This document shows positions 36,558-44,674 of a DNA stretch of 64,000 nt, in pieces. The notes under the pieces were generated by a model that worked only from the letters and a program-made list of their open reading frames with translations, did not search any database and was not told the origin of the DNA. Made by a program: the position numbers and the translations under genes. Source of the stretch: Alphaproteobacteria bacterium (GTDB taxonomy: Bacteria > Pseudomonadota > Alphaproteobacteria > Rhodobacterales > Rhodobacteraceae); contig JAUHWT010000007.1 in the NCBI GenBank assembly GCA_030427145.1, positions 62,001 to 126,000 of the forward strand. The letters run 5' to 3'. Numbering within the stretch: position 1 is the stretch's first letter; every line of letters begins with the position of its first letter.

Positions 36558-37451
36558 ATGGTATCTGGTAACTCCAAAGCCCGCAAAGGCATCATTCTGG
36601 CGGGCGGTTCCGGCACGCGCCTTTATCCCATCACCCATTCCCTGTCGAAGCAGCTCCTGCCGCTCTACGACAAGCCGATGATCTACTACCCGCTCTCCGT
36701 GCTGATGCTGGCCGGGCTGCGCGAGATCGCCATCATCACCACCCCCGACGATCAGGAGCAGTTCAAACGCCTCCTGCTCGACGGGTCGCAATGGGGCATG
36801 GACATCACCTATATCGTCCAGCCCAAACCCGAGGGGCTGGCCCAGGCCTATATCCTGGCCGAGGAATTCCTCGACGGCGCGCCCTCCACCATGGTTCTGG
36901 GCGACAACATCTTCTTCGGCGTGGACATCCCCAAACTGATGAACTCCGCCAATTCCCGCGGCCCCGGCGGCACGGTCTTCGGCTACCGCGTGGCCGACCC
37001 CGAACGCTACGGCGTCGTGGAATTCGACAAAACCGGCACGGTCATTTCCATCGAGGAAAAACCCGAAAAGCCCAAATCCAACTTTGCCGTTACCGGCATC
37101 TACGTGCTCGACGGCACGGCACCCGAACGGGCCAAAGCCGTCAAACCCAGCGCCCGCGGCGAGCTGGAAATCACCGAGCTTCTGAACTCCTACCTCACTG
37201 AGGGCACCCTCACGGTCGAGCGTATGGGCCGCGGCTACGCCTGGCTCGACACCGGCACCCACGCGAGCCTTCTCGACGCGGGCAATTTCGTGCGCACCAT
37301 CGAGGACCGCCAGAACCTCAAGATCGGCTGCCCCGAGGAAATCGCCTTCACCCGCGGCTGGATCACCGCCGACCACCTGCGCGAAATCGCCCAGCCCTAC
37401 CTCAAAACCGAATACGGCCAGTACCTCCTCCGCATCGCCGCCGAGGGGTAG
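36558..37451 (+). CDS. rfbA: Glucose-1-phosphate thymidylyltransferase
   Basis: First committed step of the pathway: glucose-1-phosphate plus dTTP to dTDP-glucose. At 297 residues it has the normal length. The nucleotidyltransferase signature GIILAGGSGTRLYPIT, the LVLGDNIF-type segment (MVLGDNIFFG), and EKPEKPKSN are all present. One base separates the rfbD stop from the ATG. The rhamnosyl acceptor glycan is not identifiable here, because no glycosyltransferase or polymerase genes are adjacent. Confidence 0.96.
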   Translation: MVSGNSKARKGIILAGGSGTRLYPITHSLSKQLLPLYDKPMIYYPLSVLMLAGLREIAIITTPDDQEQFKRLLLDGSQWGMDITYIVQPKPEGLAQAYILAEEFLDGAPSTMVLGDNIFFGVDIPKLMNSANSRGPGGTVFGYRVADPERYGVVEFDKTGTVISIEEKPEKPKSNFAVTGIYVLDGTAPERAKAVKPSARGELEITELLNSYLTEGTLTVERMGRGYAWLDTGTHASLLDAGNFVRTIEDRQNLKIGCPEEIAFTRGWITADHLREIAQPYLKTEYGQYLLRIAAEG

Positions 37452-37824
37452 GGCGCGGGTGCGGGGCGCAGGTCCCTCTCCCCTCCCGGCGTGTCGGCAC
37501 GACACGCCATGCCCGACTTTCCCCCCGGGAGTGCATCCACGACGTCGGCAACCGCTCAATCGCTTCAGTGACTGAGACGACACGCGCTGAATAACCGGGG
37601 CGGAGCCCTCCCAAAGCCGGTCATGGCCCGTCGCGCCTCGGGTCAGGACCCAGGGGAGCAAAGCGTAAGGCCGCCCCCCAACGACTGAACCCTCCCCACC
37701 ATGACCACGACCGAACCCACCACCCGGTCACCCCACACCGGTACACGCAAATCGACCCGCCCAAAGGAACCTTCCACCGTGCCAGCCGTTGGGACCTCAA
37801 ACGGAACCACGAAAGGACACCGAC
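37452..37824. other. Gap with a strong hairpin after rfbA
   Basis: No gene. GGCGTGTCG (37488-37496) pairs perfectly with CGACACGCC (37500-37508) around a 3-base loop, without a T-run, and may mark the end of the rfb transcript. The last 60 bases carry the leader of the DUF892 gene. Confidence 0.5.
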
Positions 37825-38325
37825 ATGGCAATGAACTCGCTCAAGGACATCTACCTCGACCAGTTGCAGGACATCTGGAGCGCCAACAGGCAGTCCCTGT
37901 CCGTCGTGAACGATCTTGGCCGCGCCGCCAGTGACAAGGAGCTGTCCGAGGCCCTGATCGACGGCGGCAATGGCATCGCCGACGGCATCGCCGAGATCGA
38001 AAAACTCTGCAACGACCACGGCATTGACCCGAACGCCGAGCACTGCAAGGGCATGGAAGGCCTCGTGAAGGAAGCCCGCGCCCACGGCCTCTCGGACGAC
38101 ATCACCGACCCGGACGTGCGCGACGCCGCCATCATCCCGCAGTACCAGCGCATGGTCCACTACGCGCTGGCAGGCTACGGCACCCTGGCCGCCTTCGCCA
38201 ACCGCCTTGGCCTCGACGGAGACGCCGCGGTCCTGAAAAAATGCCTCGACCAGACCTGGGACGGCGACCGCCGCATGACCGAAATCGCCATGAAGGGCGG
38301 GGTCAACGCCGAAGCCGTCTCCTGA
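37825..38325 (+). CDS. DUF892 ferritin-like protein (YciE type)
   Basis: Four-helix ferritin-like protein of 166 residues. It begins MAMNSLKDIYLDQLQDIWSA, the standard DUF892 opening, and later carries the family Glu/His pattern on helices (VHYALAGYGTLAAFANRLG, ending in a long helix). Family members are stress-induced in enterobacteria (YciE/YciF). The ATG at 37825 has GAAAGG seven bases upstream. It stands alone and is closed by a terminator. Confidence 0.87.
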   Translation: MAMNSLKDIYLDQLQDIWSANRQSLSVVNDLGRAASDKELSEALIDGGNGIADGIAEIEKLCNDHGIDPNAEHCKGMEGLVKEARAHGLSDDITDPDVRDAAIIPQYQRMVHYALAGYGTLAAFANRLGLDGDAAVLKKCLDQTWDGDRRMTEIAMKGGVNAEAVS

Positions 38326-38346
38326 CCCCCACCCCCAACCCGCAAC

Positions 38347-38381
38347 AGGGGCCGCCCGGGAAACCGCGCGGCCCCTTTGTG
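38347..38381 (+). terminator. Rho-independent terminator after DUF892 gene
   Basis: Stem AGGGGCCGC (38347-38355) pairs with GCGGCCCCT (38368-38376) around a 12-base loop, followed by TTGTGTTTT. It sits just past the stop codon and just before the low-GC island. Confidence 0.85.
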
Positions 38382-38676
38382 TTTTGGGGCATCCCGTTGA
38401 GCGGTTTTTTTGGGGTCCGTGGCCCGAAACGTTTGTTTGGCAAATAGTGCAATTGGGCCGATCGTGACGGCTTAACAGAAATGGCGGATTGCAGACCGTC
38501 ACTTCATCTTTCACCAAAGTCCGCCATACGGCTTCATTCGCATTGTCAATGAAATATCAGTAGGCGGCGCGTACCGCTGAGCAGACTGTAACCGCAGAAC
38601 CTCAGTTCGGCTTACTCGCGCGGGTGGGTTATGCACAGGCCTTGTATCTGCCGAAGAATTCGACAACACACACTCT
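38382..38676. other. Left border of the low-GC island, no gene
   Basis: No coding signal. An 8-bp inverted repeat ATGGCGGA (38481-38488) / TCCGCCAT (38520-38527) encloses 31 bases. Composition drops from here toward the ATPase gene. No integrase, tRNA or direct-repeat pair was found by eye. Confidence 0.4.
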
Positions 38677-39960
38677 GTGATACAATTTTTGAAGATATCA
38701 AGATTCAAGTCGGTGAGAGATCAAACGCTCGATCTTGGTCGGGTTAACCTGTTCATTGGCGGCAATGGAACTGGAAAATCCAATCTGCTTGAGGCAGTTG
38801 GACTCGTTGCCGCTTGCCTTGGACGCGGCCTAGGCGATGCCGATATAGGGTCAAAAGGGCTGCGTATTACTCCAGCAGAGTTGATGAAATCTTCCTTCAA
38901 GAACGAAGACCTACCAAAGACACTAGAACTAAAGGCCTCGTTCTCGGATCGCATCAAATACGCTGCGGTTTTGCAGAGCCGTGAGAACGATCCCTTGCTT
39001 CGCTTCTTTTCTGAATCAGCAACCCGCGGCAGTCAGAAAATCTTTGGACGGAGTAACCGTGGTGCACGAGCTACCGGGGTCCCTCACGCAGACCGTTTGG
39101 AAAAACACCGAGGAATTTGGGATCAGATCAAAGCAACTTACGACGTGCCTGATCAGGTATCTGAAATTTTCTCCGAATTTGCACGATACGTCATTTTCTC
39201 GCCACAGACTGACTTTTTGAGAGCCAGACAAAGCGGCCGTGTTGATGCCCCTCCGGTGGGGTTGCGGGGGGAAGGTCTGCCGGGGGCAGTTGCCAGTTTC
39301 CTGGAGCATTGGGGGCGCTTGGGTCGTGCTGAAAGAAAAGAAAAAGGATCCGGTGGAAATGAATGGACTGTCATGGATGAATGCGCTGATTTGGTTTGGC
39401 TACCTGGTTGGGCTAGAGCCTTCGGAACACATCGCGGTGATCCGCGCCTGACTTCGCGAGACGTGGCCGATAGTTCCCGCGACATTGTTTATTTTGTCGA
39501 TAAGTTCATGCATGCTAGCCGCAATCGCCTGTCGGTTTACGACTCCAGTGAAGGCACATTATTCCTGCTTTTCTCGGCCATTATTCTGTCTCATCCTGAA
39601 GCACCTAGGATTTTTGCGCTCGACAATGTCGATAATGCACTAAACCCAAAGCTCACACGAATGCTTGTAGAACAAATATTGCGCGTGGTTAAATTGACTG
39701 CGGAAAACGACGTAACCCTTGGTGCAAAGCAAGTTTTTCTGACAAGCCATAACCCAACTGCTCTCGATGCGTTTGACTTGTTCGACGATGATCAGAGGGT
39801 GTTTGTTGTGCGCAGAAATGAAAAAGGGCACACGACTGCAGAAAGATTAAAGCCCAACCCGAGGCAAACAAAAGAAGACTGGCAATTGGCAATGAACGGT
39901 CGCAATCTGTCTCAGGTGTGGCTTGACGGCGACATACCCGGAGCATTCGGCGATTTATGA
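38677..39960 (+). CDS. ABC/SMC-type AAA ATPase of a candidate defence pair
   Basis: Predicted ATPase of 427 residues (AAA_21/OLD-like). Walker A GGNGTGKS is at 28-35 right after the FKSVRD strand, an ABC-like signature SSEGTL at 290-295, Walker B IFALDN at 312-317 followed by ALNP, and an H-loop TSHNP at 356-360. The glutamate after the Walker B aspartate is asparagine (D316-N317). The gene is clearly poorer in GC than its neighbours and uses different codons. Start is GTG 38677 without a visible ribosome site. It overlaps the next gene as ATGA. By analogy with PARIS, AbiL or RloA/RloB pairs it is probably the sensor of an abortive-infection system. Confidence 0.8.
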   Translation: MIQFLKISRFKSVRDQTLDLGRVNLFIGGNGTGKSNLLEAVGLVAACLGRGLGDADIGSKGLRITPAELMKSSFKNEDLPKTLELKASFSDRIKYAAVLQSRENDPLLRFFSESATRGSQKIFGRSNRGARATGVPHADRLEKHRGIWDQIKATYDVPDQVSEIFSEFARYVIFSPQTDFLRARQSGRVDAPPVGLRGEGLPGAVASFLEHWGRLGRAERKEKGSGGNEWTVMDECADLVWLPGWARAFGTHRGDPRLTSRDVADSSRDIVYFVDKFMHASRNRLSVYDSSEGTLFLLFSAIILSHPEAPRIFALDNVDNALNPKLTRMLVEQILRVVKLTAENDVTLGAKQVFLTSHNPTALDAFDLFDDDQRVFVVRRNEKGHTTAERLKPNPRQTKEDWQLAMNGRNLSQVWLDGDIPGAFGDL

Positions 39961-40682
39961 TTAGGGTTGGAGTGGTTTGCGAAGGCCCAACGGACTTTTT
40001 AGCTATCGAGGCATTCTTTAACAACGCGCTTGAGGCTGCGGGCGTAGCCTCGCAGTTTCTTCCTATTCAGCCACGGATGGACAATACGTCACCTGAAGGC
40101 GGTTGGGGAAATGTTCTCCTTTGGCTTAAGAAAAACCCTCCTGCCTCAAGGATCGTAAAGTATTTTGGAGGCGGACTATTCGGTGGTGGATTAGAATATG
40201 AGGCTTTGGACTGCCTGCTTGTCCAGCTGGATACGGATGTGTTGGAAAATGGGTCATTTCAAAGGTACGTATGCCGCGAATATGGTCTCGTAGTTTCGCC
40301 GGCCACAGCTCCAGATGCTCGTGCAAACGAGATTGTCAGAATTTTAAGGTTGGCTTGGCGCGAAACTGAAATGAATCAGGTTGACGCAAATCGCCACGTT
40401 CCGGCACCTGCTGTTGAAGCTACAGAAGCTTGGTGTTTGGCCGCATTTACTGCGCAAGCACAAAATTTCGAACTTTTATCTGGCCAAGACCTAATAGACG
40501 GTTTTATGTCAGCGCTCGAAACTACCGAAGGGCGCCACCCAAACCCGCCGTACGCGGAAGCCGATAAGAGTATCAAACGCAGAAAACGGTTTTGTCAAAC
40601 TCACCGTAACAGCTCGGCACGTGTTGCCGATAACTGCGAGCAATTTGCTATGACACTAGAGTACCTTAGATCTTTTGCGTAA
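39957..40682 (+). CDS. TOPRIM-like protein (DUF4276/RloB-like), defence effector candidate
   Basis: Protein of 241 residues whose N-terminal strand MIRVGVVCEGPTD carries the EGxTD motif (E9) and whose second core strand LLVQLDTDV (near 88-95) supplies the DxD, the acidic triad expected of a TOPRIM fold. A later helix AVEATEAWCLAAF resembles the E-x-W motif of DUF4276 proteins. It is translationally coupled to the ATPase and shares its low GC content. In related systems the TOPRIM or RloB protein is the toxic nuclease. The exact family is uncertain. Confidence 0.72.
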   Translation: MIRVGVVCEGPTDFLAIEAFFNNALEAAGVASQFLPIQPRMDNTSPEGGWGNVLLWLKKNPPASRIVKYFGGGLFGGGLEYEALDCLLVQLDTDVLENGSFQRYVCREYGLVVSPATAPDARANEIVRILRLAWRETEMNQVDANRHVPAPAVEATEAWCLAAFTAQAQNFELLSGQDLIDGFMSALETTEGRHPNPPYAEADKSIKRRKRFCQTHRNSSARVADNCEQFAMTLEYLRSFA

Positions 40683-40933
40683 GTTCAGTGGTTTGATCTA
40701 GTTGCTGTTTACCATGGCTGGAGTACTGGTTGGGTTCGTGAGCGGCCACTGCGTGCACCCCATACGAATTGCGGTTTGGCCCTCTGCACCATTCCCAAAC
40801 CCCCACCCAAAAACCCAACCCCCCCCTGTGACACCTGTCACTTCGAAGATTCGCCCCCCAGGTTAACCATGTCCTCAACGGTCGGCAGAAAACGCCGGCT
40901 CGAAAACTTAACCAGTACCGAGAGGACTACCCC
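40683..40933. promoter_or_regulatory. RTX3 leader with CRP-like site
   Basis: TGTGACACCTGTCACT at 40827-40842 matches the CRP/FNR-type pattern TGTGA-N6-TCACA at all but the last base, and lies 91 bases before the RTX3 start. A C-rich tract and the palindrome CTTCGAAG (40841-40848) adjoin it. The left part is the tail of the low-GC island. Confidence 0.4.
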
Positions 40934-42463
40934 ATGGCGACTTTCACCGGATCGATTTTCAACGACACCATTACCCCCACCTACGTCTCCCCCTTCGTTC
41001 TGAAATCCATCTTCACACCCAAGCCGGGCAACGGCGATGACTACATTTACGGCAACGGCGGGAACGACTGGCTCGATGGCGGCTACGGCTTCGACCACAT
41101 CGACGGCGGGTCCGGCATCGACAGCGTCACCTACACCTTCTACTCCGGCAACGTGAACGCCAACCTCTCCACCGGCGTCGTGAGCTTCCCCGGCAACAGC
41201 ACCAAAACCGAGAAACTCGTCTCCATTGAGAACCTCTACATGGGCTCCGGCAACGACACCGTCACCGGCAGCGCCTACGACAACTACATCTCCACCGGCG
41301 CGGGCAACGACTACGTCTATGCGGGCTACGGCGACGACACCATCCATGGCGGCTCCGGCAACGACTGGCTCGACGGCGGCTACGGCTATGACGAGATCAA
41401 CGGCGGCACCGGCACCGACACCACCTCCTACACCTTCTATTCCGGCCGCGTGAACGCCAACCTCGCCACCGGCGTCGTCAGCTTCCCCACCGGCGGCTCC
41501 GGCACGGACAAGCTCACCTCGATCGAGAACATCTACACCGGCTCCAACCACGACGTCGTCACCGGCTCCACCGCCGACAACGTCATCTCCACCGGCGCGG
41601 GCAACGACACCATCTACGGCGGCGACGGAGATGACAGCCTCTATGGCGGCTCGGATGACGACTGGATCGATGGCGGCTACGGCTTCGACTACATCAATGG
41701 CGGCTCCGGCACGGACACCACCAGCTACACCTTCTACAGCGGCGACGTGGACGCCGATCTCGAAACCGGCGTGGTGGCCTTCCCGGGCAACAGCACGGAC
41801 ACCGACACACTTTACTCCATCGAGCGCATCTACACCGGCATGGGCGACGACACCGTGCGCGGCAATGACGACGACAACATGATCCACACCGGCTCCGGCA
41901 ATGACAAACTCATCGGCGGCTACGGTGAGGACACGCTCTACGGCAGCCATGGCAAGGACAAGCTCTATGGCGGCAACGACGACGACCACCTCTATGGGGG
42001 CGATGATAAGGACAAGCTCTACGGCGGCAAGGATGACGACTACCTGCATGGTGGCGACGCCAACGACAAACTGAAGGGCCAGAAGGGCGACGACACGCTC
42101 GATGGCGGCGCGGGCCGGGACAAATACTGGGGCGGCAAGGGCGCGGACACCTTTGTCTTCAAATATGCCGATGACAGCCGCCCGGGCGACGCCGACAAGG
42201 TCTATGGCTTCGATGGAGCCGGCCACGCCCATGGCGACGTGTTCGACCTCTCAAACATCGACGCCGACACCGACACCGCCGGCTTCCAGCACCTGGAATT
42301 CAGCCACGGCCCCGGCAATGGCAAGGTCTGGATGGAAAACGACGGCAAAAACACCGTCCTGCTCGGCAACACCGACGGCGACAAGGGCATCGAGTTCAAG
42401 GTCGTCATCAAGGACGGTGACATTGAGGCCCACGACTACTCCGCCCACGACTTCATCCTCTAA
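40934..42463 (+). CDS. RTX calcium-binding repeat protein 3 with 99-residue repeats
   Basis: Predicted type I secreted protein of 509 residues. The opening MATFTGSIFNDTITPTYVS matches RTX protein 2. A 99-residue unit starting YTFYSG begins at residues 67, 166 and 265 (third copy partial), each combining a beta segment (VNANLxTGVVSFP, SIENxYxGS) with RTX nonapeptides. Residues 330-400 are plain RTX repeats, unusually rich in D/K (GGDDKDKLYGGKDDDYL). The C-terminus resembles the shared RTX1/2 module in diverged form and ends HDFIL. No enzymatic domain is visible. GAGGA precedes the ATG. Confidence 0.88.
   Translation: MATFTGSIFNDTITPTYVSPFVLKSIFTPKPGNGDDYIYGNGGNDWLDGGYGFDHIDGGSGIDSVTYTFYSGNVNANLSTGVVSFPGNSTKTEKLVSIENLYMGSGNDTVTGSAYDNYISTGAGNDYVYAGYGDDTIHGGSGNDWLDGGYGYDEINGGTGTDTTSYTFYSGRVNANLATGVVSFPTGGSGTDKLTSIENIYTGSNHDVVTGSTADNVISTGAGNDTIYGGDGDDSLYGGSDDDWIDGGYGFDYINGGSGTDTTSYTFYSGDVDADLETGVVAFPGNSTDTDTLYSIERIYTGMGDDTVRGNDDDNMIHTGSGNDKLIGGYGEDTLYGSHGKDKLYGGNDDDHLYGGDDKDKLYGGKDDDYLHGGDANDKLKGQKGDDTLDGGAGRDKYWGGKGADTFVFKYADDSRPGDADKVYGFDGAGHAHGDVFDLSNIDADTDTAGFQHLEFSHGPGNGKVWMENDGKNTVLLGNTDGDKGIEFKVVIKDGDIEAHDYSAHDFIL
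41132..42022 (+). repeat. 297-bp tandem repeat inside RTX3 gene
   Basis: Units begin at 41132, 41429 and 41726, exactly 297 bases (99 codons) apart. The first two are complete; the third diverges after roughly 210 bases. Equal spacing and near-identical protein motifs indicate duplication by recombination within the gene. Confidence 0.85.
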
Positions 42464-42505
42464 CGGAGACCCCTGAACCCCACTGCGACTTCCTCCCCCC
42501 ACTTG

Positions 42506-42540
42506 CCCCGCCGCATCCTTCACATGCGGCGGGGTCTTTT
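42506..42540 (+). terminator. Rho-independent terminator after RTX3
   Basis: A perfect 11-bp stem CCCCGCCGCAT (42506-42516) / ATGCGGCGGGG (42524-42534), 7-base loop, tail TCTTTT. It falls between the RTX3 stop and the GTG start of the next gene. Confidence 0.92.
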
Positions 42541-42608
42541 CATTGCCCGCGGGTTTCTCCATCTATGTCAGGCGGGTATTTCGCAAAAACATCACAAAGG
42601 GGCGGGCA

Positions 42609-44237
42609 GTGAACAAGGACGAGAAAACGCGACGCATCGCCGTGGTGGGCTTCGGCCCCCGCGGTCTTGGTGCGCTGGAGGCCCTCGCCGACTGCATGGC
42701 GGACCGCGACCTGGCTCTTGCCGTCGACATGTATGACGCAAACGCGGCCCGCGGGGCCGGGCCGAATTTCGACCCGGACGAGACCCCGCTCTGCCTGCTG
42801 AACATCCCCAACCGCGACATCAACATCCGCCCGCCGGGCTTCTCAAAACTCGGCGGCTTCACCGACTGGTCCGGACCCGACTGCGACCCCGACGCCTTCC
42901 CGCCCCGCGCCGAACTCGGCCGCTACCTCCGCGCCCGCTCCGCCGACCTGCTTGGCCGGGACAGCCCCGAAATCACCCCCGTCGCGGGCGAGGTCGAGCG
43001 CATCACCCGTGACGGCAGCCGCTGGCGCATCGAGACCGCGCAGGGCACCTCCGCCGTCTATGACGAGGTTCTGCTGACCCTGGGCCAGCCGCCTGTCTCA
43101 CCCGATGACCAACTGGCCGAGTGGCGCGACCACGCCGCCCGCACCACCGCCCGCCTGGCCGGCGCCTATCCCGCAAAAACCCTGATCGGGGAGGCCGCCA
43201 ACTGGACCGGCCACACCGTCGCCATCCGCGGCATCGCCCTGTCATTCTTCGACGTTCTGCGCGCGCTGACCGCTGCCCAGAACGGAAGCTTTGAGGACGG
43301 GTGCTACACGCCCTCGGGCCAGGAACCCGCCCGCATCCTGCCGTTCTCCCTCGACGGCAAACCGCCATTCCCCAAACCCGCCACGGAGGAGATCGACGCC
43401 TGGTTCGACCCGGTCGACGCCGAGACCACCGCCTTCGAAACCGCCATGGCCACCGCCTCCCAAAGCGACCCGGACACCGCCCGCCACCTCATCACCACCG
43501 CCCTGACCCCCGTGGCCAGCCGCATCCTGAAAACCCAGGGCGCGGACCCCACGGGCGTATCCGACTGGCTCGACACCGAATGGAGCGACCCGGGCAGCCA
43601 GGAAACCGGCGACACGTTTGAGACCCTGCGCCACGGTATCGCGCTGGCCGAGGGCACCGCGCCGCTCACCATCGGCTACACCCTGGGCCAGATCTGGCGC
43701 AAATGGCAGAACCAGGTCCGCGCGGGCTACAACCCGGCCACAACCCCGCCCGACACCGCCAAAATCATCGTGGGTTTCGACGAGGGCATGAAGCGCTATT
43801 CCTACGGCCCGCCGGTTTCCGCCGCCCGTGAGATGCTCGCCGTGATCGACGCGGGCCTGATCGACCTCGACTTCGCCGCCGGTCCCGACATTGACCTTAC
43901 CGATGAGGGCTGGACCCTCACATCCGGGGCAGGGACGGCGGAGGTCTCGGTGATGATCGACGCCGTTCTGCCACCGCCCGATCCGGCGAGCGTCACCGCC
44001 CCCCTGATCCGCGATCTGATGGACCGCGGTATGCTCGCGACCATCGACGAGGGGCTCTCGGCCAACACCGCTGCCGATGGCGGCCTGATCGACGCGGATG
44101 GCCAGGACCAGCCTGGCCTCTGTCTGCTCGGCCGCCTGGCGCTGGGCTCCGTCATCGCCGTCGATTCGCTTCATGACTGCTTCGGCGAAGCCTCCCGCCG
44201 CTGGGCCTGCGGCGTCTGCGACCGCCTGTCCGGCTGA
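42609..44237 (+). CDS. FAD/NAD(P)-binding protein
   Basis: Predicted flavoprotein of 542 residues in the NAD_binding_9 group. The N-terminal Rossmann motif VVGFGPRGLGALEAL (about residues 10-24) binds the dinucleotide, and PLCLLNIPNRDINIRPPGF and LTLGQPP are typical of this family; the late CLLGRLALGSVIAVDSLHDCFG segment closes the FAD site. The substrate is unknown; distant relatives act on siderophore or amino-acid hydroxylation. The GTG at 42609 with AAAGGGG upstream is chosen because the longer frame from 42543 starts in the terminator. It ends in a terminator at 44429. Confidence 0.75.
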   Translation: MNKDEKTRRIAVVGFGPRGLGALEALADCMADRDLALAVDMYDANAARGAGPNFDPDETPLCLLNIPNRDINIRPPGFSKLGGFTDWSGPDCDPDAFPPRAELGRYLRARSADLLGRDSPEITPVAGEVERITRDGSRWRIETAQGTSAVYDEVLLTLGQPPVSPDDQLAEWRDHAARTTARLAGAYPAKTLIGEAANWTGHTVAIRGIALSFFDVLRALTAAQNGSFEDGCYTPSGQEPARILPFSLDGKPPFPKPATEEIDAWFDPVDAETTAFETAMATASQSDPDTARHLITTALTPVASRILKTQGADPTGVSDWLDTEWSDPGSQETGDTFETLRHGIALAEGTAPLTIGYTLGQIWRKWQNQVRAGYNPATTPPDTAKIIVGFDEGMKRYSYGPPVSAAREMLAVIDAGLIDLDFAAGPDIDLTDEGWTLTSGAGTAEVSVMIDAVLPPPDPASVTAPLIRDLMDRGMLATIDEGLSANTAADGGLIDADGQDQPGLCLLGRLALGSVIAVDSLHDCFGEASRRWACGVCDRLSG

Positions 44238-44428
44238 CCCGACTCGCCACCCGGCACCACTGTCGGGCGGCCGAAAAGTAAATTTTCGGTGCAATGCTGC
44301 GCTGCAAGAGGTTAACGCACCGTGCGCTGCCTGGTTTGAACGGATATCCGCACGGCCAGCTGCCGGACCCGGTGGCCGCGGGTCGCCTTACTCGCGACCA
44401 TCGAAATTAACCTTTCGGACCGTTTCCC

Positions 44429-44457
44429 AAAAATCCGCCTGTTGCGCGGATTTTTTT
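44429..44457 (+). terminator. Terminator after the FAD protein gene
   Basis: AAAAATCCGC (44429-44438) pairs with GCGGATTTTT (44446-44455) around a 7-base loop and is followed by TT. The A-run on the left arm makes it potentially bidirectional. Confidence 0.8.
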
Positions 44458-44530
44458 ACCACCGTTCGCTCCTTGGGCTTCAGCGGCTAAAACCGGTGAC
44501 AATTTCGGCCATTTTCGGCAAAACCCCGTG

Positions 44531-44614
44531 CAATCTGTGCCATTTGACTCACAATCTGTGCCACTTTTTGACCAATCTGTGCCACCTCGGCGTCAAACTG
44601 CGCCACTTTCGGAC
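44531..44614. repeat. Four tandem 21-bp repeats
   Basis: Copies begin at 44531, 44552, 44573 and 44594, each exactly 21 bases apart. The core CAATCTGTGCCA is identical in the first three and CAAACTGCGCCA in the fourth; most continue CTTT-TGAC-like. A degenerate fifth relative (CAATTTCGGCCATTTTCGG) begins at 44500, out of register. Two helix turns per unit places all copies on one DNA face, as in iterons or in the ends of IS21-type elements. Confidence 0.85.
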
Positions 44615-44616
44615 AC

Positions 44617-44650
44617 AAAAAAACCGCCGGACCCTGCGGGGATCCGGCGG
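44617..44650 (-). terminator. Terminator of sat-cysC
   Basis: CCGCCGGA (44624-44631) pairs with TCCGGCGG (44643-44650); read on the minus strand it is followed by seven T. It lies 25 bases past the sat-cysC stop. Confidence 0.9.
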
Positions 44651-44674
44651 CTTTTGTCGTCAGGTTGGACCGGA

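Larger units (their letters stand above)
44238..44674. other. Gap with terminator and 21-bp repeats at the skew switch
   Basis: No gene. It contains the terminator at 44429-44457, four 21-bp direct repeats (44531-44614) and the minus-strand terminator of sat-cysC (44617-44650). It sits near the point where strand composition changes. Confidence 0.6.

Noticed and set aside
38481-38527. 8-bp inverted repeat ATGGCGGA/TCCGCCAT as insertion-element ends
   Set aside because: Only 31 bases are enclosed and no target duplication is visible; too short to support an element.
38677-40682. Prophage or integrative element at the ATPase/TOPRIM island
   Set aside because: No integrase, phage structural gene, tRNA junction or flanking direct repeats were found; only the two low-GC genes are supported.
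40838-42232. 464-codon minus-strand frame rich in A/V/I/G opposite RTX3
   Set aside because: Its regularity mirrors the RTX nonapeptide repeats on the other strand; no family features.
42543-42608. Longer N-terminus for the FAD-binding protein
   Set aside because: It would begin at the base of the RTX3 terminator and has no ribosome site; GTG 42609 fits the Rossmann start.
44531-44614. CRISPR array
   Set aside because: The 21-bp pitch leaves no spacers between the repeats, units are not palindromic, and no cas genes are near.
44238-44674. Classical oriC
   Set aside because: No DnaA boxes (TTATCCACA-like) were seen and no dnaA or neighbouring origin genes are present, despite the skew change and repeats.
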